Of a stretch of 64,000 nt of DNA, positions 49,201 through 58,804 are shown one piece after another (within the stretch, counting starts at the first letter, position 1; each line of letters begins with the position of its first letter). A program made the position numbers and the translations under genes. The notes below the pieces were generated by a model that saw only the letters and a list, made by a program, of their open reading frames with translations, did no database searches and was not told the DNA's origin. The stretch is from Nelumbo lutea (taxonomy: Eukaryota > Streptophyta > Magnoliopsida > Proteales > Nelumbonaceae), in contig JAKGHH010000002.1 of assembly GCA_022828595.1 (NCBI GenBank), forward strand, positions 85,528,076 to 85,592,075, given 5' to 3'.

Positions 49201-52200
49201 AAAAACAGATTGAGAAGGAGAGAAGAAGAGAAGGAGAACACGAAGAGAAGAATTCAGAAAGAGTGTGTCAACAAGGATCGTCGCCCCACTCAACTATTTA
49301 TATTAATAATCAAATAAAGAGTAAAAGGGCTGAATTACCCCTACTGCTTACATGGCAAAAGAAATAATAAAAGCAATAATAACTACCAACTGAAATAACT
49401 GCTAACTGAAACTAACTACCATCATAAGTAAACAAACAAAGTGGGGACCACATTAATGTTCTCTACAACTGTCAACAATGATCCTCTTCTCTTCACAAAG
49501 AGTATGGTTAGATTATGTTAATTTATAGCCAAACCTAATCAATGCAGCCTTGAACCTATCAAACCACGCTCTAGGTGATTGCTTTAAGCCATATAATTCC
49601 TTTTAAATTTACAAACATTTCCTTTAACAACAACTGACAAGTCCATATACGCCTCCTCTTGCATGTCTCCATTAAGAAAGGCATTCTTGATGTCAAGTTG
49701 AAACAATGGCTAAGAAGCTAGTGAAAAAAGCACATGAACTGAGTTCATTTTGGCCACATGTTTAAAGGTTTCGATGTAATCAATACCATAGGTTGATGGC
49801 ACTTCTTCTACCTTATAACTGCTTATACCATAGTTAATTCTGTGCTTCATCGTAAATATCCATCTGCACCCCACAGTCTCCTTATCAGCATGTAGATCAA
49901 CTATCTCCCAAGTTTGATTCTTAATCAATCCATTTCCTCCTACATAGCTTATTTCCACTCAGGTTTGGAAAGAGCCTTAGACTTGGAGACATTCTTGGAT
50001 ATGGACATAGAAGCAAGGGAAGACAAAAAAACACGATAGATGGTGAAAGAGAACTATAAGAGAGATGATGGGAGATGCAATATGGTCCAAAGATTGTGTG
50101 TTCTCTTCCCCTTGCGGAGTGCAATGAGAAGATCCAAATCATTAGCAGTAGGTGTATCATCAACACTAATAGGGGTAAGGATATCAACAAGAAAAATAGG
50201 CATACTTGGATCTGTGTTTGGTGAACCTGGAGTCTTAGAAAGAATGGTGGGTTCTCCTAGAACATTAGAATTAACCTTCCTGTGTTGTCTCCTGAAAGCC
50301 TATGAAGAGGGACAAGTAGGTGCTGGAAACAAAACAAGAGTAGGCAAAGGAGCAAGAACAGGTAGAGTAATAGAAGAAGAAACAACACTCTCGTGCTGTA
50401 GTTACGGATGACACTAGTATGAATGATGCTTACTAATGAGTTGCCTGCTACAGGAGTTGGTAAGAGCAATGATATAATTTCCATCACTTGTGAGGAATAT
50501 GAGAGGTTTTGTGAATCCTCTTCTTTGCCTTGCAAGTCCTTTACTACCCTTGCTAAGTCAGGTACAACTTGTTTAGTTTCCAGTTCTAACCATTCACCAT
50601 AGGTAATTGATTCTGGAGCTTCAGATCATATGATTGGATCTTCAGATCTTTTTGAGTCCTTGTCTCCACCCCCACTACATAGACGGTTACCTTGGTTGAT
50701 GGCACTTCTTCTACCATTAATGGTACTAGTAATGTTTCCCTTGGTTCTGATATTATTCTTAACTTTGTTTTTTACATCTCTAAGTTTCCCTTTATTCTCT
50801 TGTTTGTAAGTAAATGTACTAAGTCGCTAAACTGTTCAATTACCTTCTTTCCATCTTATTGTGTTTTTTAGGGTCTTGTGACAAGGAAGATGCTTGGTGG
50901 AGATCGTGAAGTTGGAGGGCTGTACTACTTGGATGTCGATGGTCCACCGAGAGCTCTTCACTCATCTCTTACTCCTCTCCAATGGCATTTCTATTTGAGT
51001 CATCCTTCACTTTGGATTTTGAAGAAATTAGTCGCTAATTTGGCATCAGTGTCTCAGTTGGATTGTAAAACATGTCAACTTAGCAAGCATCATAAAGTCA
51101 CTTTTATTCCTAGAGAAGATAATAGAATCCAGAGTCATTTTGATCTTGTCCACTCAAATGTTTGGGGTCTTAGTCGTGTGTCGTCTTACAATGGATTTCG
51201 ATATTTTGTAATCTTTATTGATGACCATTCAAGAATGACATTGATATTTTTAATGAAAGAATGTTTAGAATTGTTCTCTGTTTTCCTTTCTTTCCATGCT
51301 GAAATTCAAGATCAGTTTGGTGTTTGTATTAAAATCTTTTGTTTTGATAATGCAAATGAGTATTTTCATAGTTCCTTTCAATCATATTTTGACACTCACA
51401 ACATTATACATTAATCTTCTTGTTCCCACACTCCTCGGCAAAATGGTGAGTTGGAACAGAAGAAGTGACACACTATTGAGACTACTCGTGCCTTATTACT
51501 CCAAATGTTTGTTCCTAAAACCTATTGGAGTGAAGTTGTTCTTCATGTTTCTTGATCAATTGTACTCTCCATTTTCTATTTTGATTCTTTCAAAAGTTCC
51601 CTTTCTCTCTTTCTCTGTGTGTTTTTGGTTGTATTTGTTTTGTCCATTGCTTGGGCTTGTAACATGATAAACTTGAGTCCCAAGCAATTCAGTGTATCTT
51701 TCTAGGCTACTCTTGCACAAAAAAGGGGTACAAATGTTATGATTCTATCCTCCATAAGTCGTTTGTTGTTCCTGATGTCACCATCTTTGAGAGTCTTCCT
51801 TATTTTTCTGGATGGGTCTTGTCTGCTTCAGGTAGTGTTTGTATCCTTCTTCCCACTATTGAGGAGCCCAATTGACGATCAATTCATAGAGTGTACATTA
51901 GACGTGCTCAAGAGCTTGCGCCATTTTCTACACCAGCAAAAACTTTATCTTTTGTCCCTTCACTAGCATCGGAACCATCAATAGACCTTCCACTGTTAGA
52001 TCTTGATCTTTCCATTGTTGTACGTAAGGGCAAACGTACTTGTACTGGCCATTCCATCTCTCGTTATTGTTCTCTTGTTCGTTTATCTACTACCCTTCAG
52101 AAATTTGTCTCTTCTGTCTTTTGTATCTATCACTAGGTTTGTTCAAGAAGCTCTTGCCTCACCTGATTGGAAGAAAGCAATGGATGATGAATTTCAAGCT

Positions 52201-55200
52201 CTCTACTCTAACCATACATGGGACCTTACCTTTTTATCCCCAGGGAAACAAGCAGTTGGCTATAGGTGGGTGTATACAATTTAACACAAACAAGATGGTA
52301 GCATTGAGAGACTCAAAGCCCAGCTGATGTCAAAAGGCTATTCATAGACCTATAGTGTTGATTACTCTGATACCTTTTCTCCAATGGCTAAGTTGTCATC
52401 TTACGGGTTATTATTTCTCTTGTTGTCCACTTTGGTTGGCCCTCGTACTAGTTTGATTCAAAGAATGCTGTCTTTAATGATGATCTTCAAGAGGAGGTAT
52501 ACATGAAGCAACCTCTTGGGTATGTTGCTTAGGGGGAGGTTGGTTCAGTAGTGTTGATCATTGTGGGCCTGGTTTGGTAGGTTCAATGGTGTTGTACAGG
52601 AGTTTGATCCAAGCAATGTGGAGTTCATCATTCAATCTTCAGTAGTGATACCGCATCTGGGAAGATCATTTAGGTAGTGTTTGTTGATGACACAGTCATC
52701 ACTAGTAGTGATGTTAGTGGGATTGATGATTTGAAACAATTTTTGCAACATTTTTAAACCAAGGATTTAGGATCCTTGAAGTATTTTCTTGGTATTGAAG
52801 TAGCCCACTCGAAGTGGGGAATCCCTTTGTCACAACGCAAGTATGTCTTGGATTTATTGGATGAGACCAGTCTATTAGGGGCTAAACCAGTTGAAACTTG
52901 TATAGATCCTAATGTGAAAACGGCTGATAGTTAGGGGAAGCCATTCAATGATCCTAGAGGGTATAGGAGATTAGTTGGCAAATTGATTTATCTCACCATC
53001 ACCTGTCCTGATATCTCCTTCAGTGTAGGGGTTCGGAGTCAGTTCATGTAGAACCCCATAGTCATTCACTAGGAAGGTGTCGTAAGTTGAGATACTTAAA
53101 AGGTGCTCTAGGCCGGGGGGTTACTATACAAGAAAGAGGGAGAATTAACCTTTGAGGGATATTTCAATGCAGATTGGGCAGGTTCCTCAATGTGTAGAAC
53201 GACTATGACAAGGTACTATAGCTTTTTGTGTAGTTGCTAGGAGTAGTGCTGAAGCTGAGTATACTGCAATGACCCACACCACTTGTGAGTTGATATGGCC
53301 GAAACATCTCCTTCAAGAGATAGGTATTTTTATAGGGAACCCTGTCAAGTTATTTTGTGATCAAGTTGCTACTCATATTGTTGGCTATTGTTGAGATATG
53401 TATGGAATTCAGTTTTGCTCACATTGTCATCATTTGGAACATATTGTGGAGTATTGTTGTCTATTAAAGAAATCGGGAAGTTATGCCAACCGGGTCACCT
53501 ATCCAGATGATGATATATTACAGTCCCAACCATAGACAGTTGCTACAAACAATCAGCCAGAAGGGGAGCCAATGGCTATTTCTAAGGAAGAGTATAATCA
53601 GTTGGTTGCAACCTCATCTTTGTCCATTGCTACTCTTGCCCAATCATCAGGTATTGTCTCCACTTGCCTTCTTACCTCATCACCTTCATGGGACATTGAC
53701 TCAGCAGCTGATCACATGTCAGGTACTTCATCTATTTTTTCTCAATTAACTTCTTTGTCTTCTTATGCCCAACATGTTACTCTTGCTAATGGATATAAAT
53801 CTCTAATATCTGGCATAGGTTATATGAACCCAACATCCCAACTATCTTTATCAATTGATCTTCATGTTCCTCACCTTCCTTCAAATCTTATGTCTGTGAG
53901 TAAGTCTACAAAATCACTAAATTGTTTTGTTACCTTTTATCCTCTTATTGTCTGTTTTAGGACTTAAAAACGAAAGAGGAGGATTGGTGGAGTTGGATCT
54001 GGTGGTCTATAGTATTTGCAAGGTGGCTTAGGACTTACTACCTATTGAAGGCATTTTTTTAATCCAAATATATTAATAATTTAATAACCCAAATAAATGG
54101 GTTGGCTAGTTTGCTAGCCAAATCATCAAAACTATAAAAGGGTATCCCGTATGGGAGTTCCCTTTCTTTAAGTGGGAGGGACAGATGTCCTTCACGTAGG
54201 AGGAGGTAGTTACATAACTACCCCACTCCCTATTTAAGCTCCTTCAGGGGAAGCTAGAGGAGGGGAGACACTCTTTGGGGAAAATTATCTCAAGAGATCC
54301 TTAAGAAAAGCAAAGATAAAGAGAGAAGAAAAGAGAAGTGCTCAAGGGAAGGCAGGGAAGGAAAAGTCTCACTAATACAAGTAGAAAAGGGAAAGTCCTC
54401 TCTGTGAATACTTCTAGTATATGTCTTCTGCTATGTATCCTTCTTTCTCTCTCTTTTATTTAAACTTGGAGAAAGGAAATAGAGGGAAATAAACCATAAA
54501 CCATCTACAACCAAGTGCCTCTACTTGGTTGATTATGGTCCCTCTTCTGAGACAAAGTTAGGGATTAAACCATCTACAGTCTAATTCTCAAGGGACGATT
54601 ATGGTTCCCTTCAAATGAAAATGAAGAGTAGAGGGATAAAAACTGTCTACAATCAAATATTCAGTTTGATTGACTACGATTCCCTTTTTGTATGCAAAAA
54701 TCCAAGGATTAAGGTTGTTTACAGTCAGAATTTCATCTGATTGACTACAGCTTATTGTAAAGAAAGAAGTGAGAAGGAAATTTTCTTTGTATCAAAAAGA
54801 AAAGAGAAATGTATTGTTGTATAGTTTCTCAATTGTATTTTCTTTTTCCTTCTTCTCATTCTTGTACACTTGATGTAAAAGAAATGCAAATGAATAGTTC
54901 TTTATAAGTACCCTATTGTTATTTTCTTTTGTTCTATGCATTCATTTCTCCAAGTCAGAATCAAAAGGTGTTCTCTACTTTCTTTTGTTCACACCAACAT
55001 TGCCTTGCAGTCTTCTCCTGGTATGTCTCCTTTTCAACTTCATTGCTGGCTAAGTCATCCTTCATTTTAGAGTCTTCATGTCATGGTTCCTTTGCTTCTG
55101 TTCGACACAAATTTTGAGTGTGATGCGTGTTAGCTTAGCAAGCATCATCGGGTTGTTTTTCCTCTTTGAGCTATGAATTGTGTTTATACCTTTTGGGGTC

Positions 55201-58200
55201 CGTGTCCTATAGTGTGTTATTTGGGGTTCAAGTATTTTATTACTTTTGTGGATGATTTTTTAGGAGTTACCTGGTTATATTTGTTAAAGGAGAGGCCTGA
55301 ATTCAAGTCTTTCTTTACAGAAATAAAAACCTAGTTTGGCTCTATTATTTGTGTTATGCAATCTGACAATGCCAAAGAATACATGTCTTCACCATTTACT
55401 GAATTTTACAATGAGCATGGAATCATACATCAAACATCTTGTCTTGATGCACTATAACAGAATGGTGTGGTTGAACCCAAAAACTGTCATCTACTAGAAG
55501 TTGCACAAGCCCTTCTTATCCAGATTAATGTGCCAAACGTTTATTGGAGTGATGTTCTTATCGCTTGTAACCTCATTAATAGAATACCCTCATCAATTTT
55601 GAAAATAAGATGCTCATTCTATCTTGTTTCCTAATGCTCCCTTATTTGCTTTAGCACCTTCTATTTTTGGATGTGTTTGCCTATCTTTTTGATTGTCAAT
55701 GTAACAAGTTTGAACCCCATACAGTTGAGTGCCTTTTTGAGATATTCAAAGACTTAGAAAGGGTACAAGTGTAATAGTCCTCCCTGTCATCACTTTGTTA
55801 GTGCTAAAGTTACCTTTCATGAGTTTACTCCGTATTTCTCATTTATCGATCTGCATCCTTCTCCACTGGGTGATTCTCTTCCTCTTCCTGTCCCATTTTC
55901 TAACTTTTCCACATATTGAGGTAGACTACCACTTTGTTAGAGAAAAGACTCAAAGTGGTTATATTGACATACCATTTGTGAGGACATGGGACCTATTAGC
56001 TAATTTATAGACCAAGGCCCTACATCATCCTCATATTGATTTTATGACTAACAAGATGGGTCTATTTGATATATATGATGTATATTCACCAATTTGAGGG
56101 GGAGTGTTAAAAGAATAGTCTTTCTGGGTGTATCGGGCAGTAGGATAAAATGAGTATTTATCTTATTTTATGGACACTCCTGCCCACTATTTATCATAAA
56201 TAGGGGCATATGTGTAATTCAGCATTATTTTATTATTAATATAATGGTCAGTCGACTGCTTAGGGTGGATTAAGACAATCTAATCATTCTCTAAATAGAT
56301 CGACAATTTCTTTCTTCTCTCTTTTCTCTCATCTCATCTTGAAGTTGTATATAGAATCCTAAAGTATCTTAAGGGATCACCTAGAATGGGGATTATTTTA
56401 AGAGGATATGGTCATATGATTGTGTTTGTGTTTACAGGTGTTGATTGGATTGATCACCAATAGTTAGGATGTCAACAATGGGGTATTATATGTTTTATGT
56501 GGCAATCTTATTTTCTGGAAGAGCAAGAAACAAAATGTTGTGGCTAAATCAAGTGTAGAAGTTGAGTATAGAGACACGAGTCATGCAACAAGAGAATTAG
56601 TATGGCTTAAGAGAGAAAGATGCTTAGCTATGTATATCTATTTGCAGGGTTGCAAGTTGGGTACCCAATTTGAAGAATTGATACTGCATAGGCCCCGGGA
56701 TTTCAGGCTGTGACCATTGCAATTTTAGGCCCCGTTTGGTGCATCTTTTAGTGCGGGTTGTTGGCTTTTTAGAAGCCCGACAGCCCGCAATTTGGTCTTT
56801 TCCCATTTGGTTGGGAAAAGATCTAGTTGTCGAAAGCCACAGCCCCAAAAAGATGCGGGAAGCCCGTTTCGGGCTATTTTTTGGAAGCTTCAAATGGAGC
56901 TTTTTGCCTTTTTTCAACTCGTCTTCACACAGGACGCACAGAAAGATGCACTTTAACCAAAAGCTCACACCGTCCTTTCACTGTCAGAGCTTCCAGAAGA
57001 TCTTTCAAAAAAGACTTGCCAAATGGCCTCTTAAAAATTTCCCAACCTGAACCCGCCAAAGTTGCATTTCTATCTATTTGAAGGTCTCTTACAATGGCTT
57101 GCTTTGGAGTCTGCTTTGCCAATACTGGAGGCCTGCAAAATGCTTCTGTTTGACTTAAAATACTCGTACCCTAGATCGGGATTTCTGACCAAGATGCCAT
57201 CAAATCTCAATATTTTGTAGCAGTGGTATTGTGAGTAGGGAGTGCTTATCAAAAAAGAAAAAAAAAATTGTGAGTAGGGAGTGAAGGTTAAACACTTGGG
57301 GGGATGCTTTAGGACTGTAAAATCTAGGGAAGGTTTCTTTACATACTGGCATTAGAAATACCTTTGAATTCCATCGTGACTAGCATTCAAGAACAAGGGT
57401 GAGGAACTACCCCTTAGGGCTTTAAAAGAAGCCTATTCGTTGTAAATGAACTCTCCTGTTTCTTCCCATTCACTCCACATCGCTGGATGAATATTGGACT
57501 TCCAATACATCTTCTCTGGTTCTCCAAATTGATAATCTCTCCAATAGGCAATATCGTAACATATGTTCAATGGATCCTGAGTTATGTTGTCTTGTCACTT
57601 AAAGATGCATATGGAGATGGTTTCTTATTCACTTTAAATTAGGCACATGTGAAGGGATGGGAGATCCATCATATGGATGGCCGAACCCTGTAGGAAGGTT
57701 GGGCGAAATTTCAAAAAATTCTTTACTCCCATCTGGGAATCCTATTCCCAATTTAGAAAACTGCATTTTCAAGATTTGTTCTTGTAACCAAATCGGACCA
57801 AATTTGAAACCAAATTAAGGGAGGGATATACCTGATACGAAATTCACACAAGAATGCTCCTCCCAACGTAGGTGTTCACGCCCAAAGAGAGTACCAAATC
57901 CTTCCTCCACTGAAGATGACATAGCTTAGGATGAGGCAGGATCAGCAGATGGTTCTTCACCAAGAACTAGTGATTCTTCAGCAAGAATCGAGTGGGACAG
58001 TGAGCACAACTTCTAGATTGTTTCTTCTGGCAAGAAACAATATCAAGATCGAATCTTGAACCAATCCAAGAACTGGAGATCGAACAGGGTAGGGCGGCAA
58101 GAGCAGGAATAAAAAGAGCAGAAGGCAAGATCTATCTAACTGTGTTGTCTTCTCTTTGTATTCAGTGAGTGTGTTTTGAAGGTCCACCCTGCTCTCTTAT

Positions 58201-58772
58201 TTATAGCCTTAAAGAGACAATTTTCTAATCCCATTAGGAGTTTCCTAATCCAAATCTTTTATTTGGATCTAGACTCTTTAAGTGGATAAGGATAATCCCT
58301 TATCTTATCTGCTGATCCAAATCCCAGATCCGCCCCTATTTAATTAATCTAATTAACCCAGTTCGAAATGGGCTTTTAGGCCCATAAAGCATTCAGGCAT
58401 GGGACCCTATCATTGATCTACACATCAGCCACATGGGCTCAGCCTAGCCTTTGTCACAAGGTCTATCCGAATTCACTGCTGAATGCAGTGAACCCCTGAG
58501 TTCATCACTATGGGCTCTTAATGTGCTCAACATTTACACTAAATGGTCCTTGGGTCTAGCCATCTTATGAAGGACCAAGGACTGTGGGCAGATGCTTTAT
58601 TAGCCCATCAGGTATAATCCTCAATGGTCTTATACTTAACCTCTCAACTCATAATGATCAAACACTGCCTGACAGGAGATGACCTCTCCCTCGGCTGCAA
58701 GGTAAAGTGCTGCACTCTCTACTCACATGGACCCCGGGAATTAAAACCTTCGGCAAACATTTTGAAACCATA

Positions 58773-58804
<32 letters not shown>

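Larger units (their letters stand above)
39993..49467 (-). mobile_element. Copia-B: complete-ended Copia element carrying Copia-C
   Basis: LTRs 39993-40298 (306 bp, 3') and 49148-49467 (320 bp, 5') are nearly identical, and ACTGT flanks both ends (39988-39992, 49468-49472). PBS and polypurine tract are in place. The interior has gag, a rearranged protease and RT-RNase H; integrase is lost. Excluding Copia-C it is about 4 kb. It inserted into the RT of Copia-A, whose frame resumes on each side. Confidence 0.93.
53406..56103 (+). mobile_element. Copia-E: degenerate Copia with 3' polypurine tract
   Basis: Plus strand: CCHC knuckle [14 protein letters not shown] (about 53416-53457), protease [19 protein letters not shown] (53572-53967; SG of the DSG motif changed to SA), gag-pre-integrase interrupted by a 0.87-kb insertion at 54042, integrase [11 protein letters not shown] and [20 protein letters not shown] (about 55360-55430), then a deletion of RT. 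The pol end is [20 protein letters not shown] (55915-55980). The polypurine tract AATTTGAGGGGGAG lies at 56090-56103 before the LTR. Many stops. Confidence 0.85.

Noticed and set aside
54042..54909. Endogenous pararetrovirus fragment
   Set aside because: It has TATA-like and palindromic features but no coding similarity to any movement, coat or RT domain, so there is no basis for the call.
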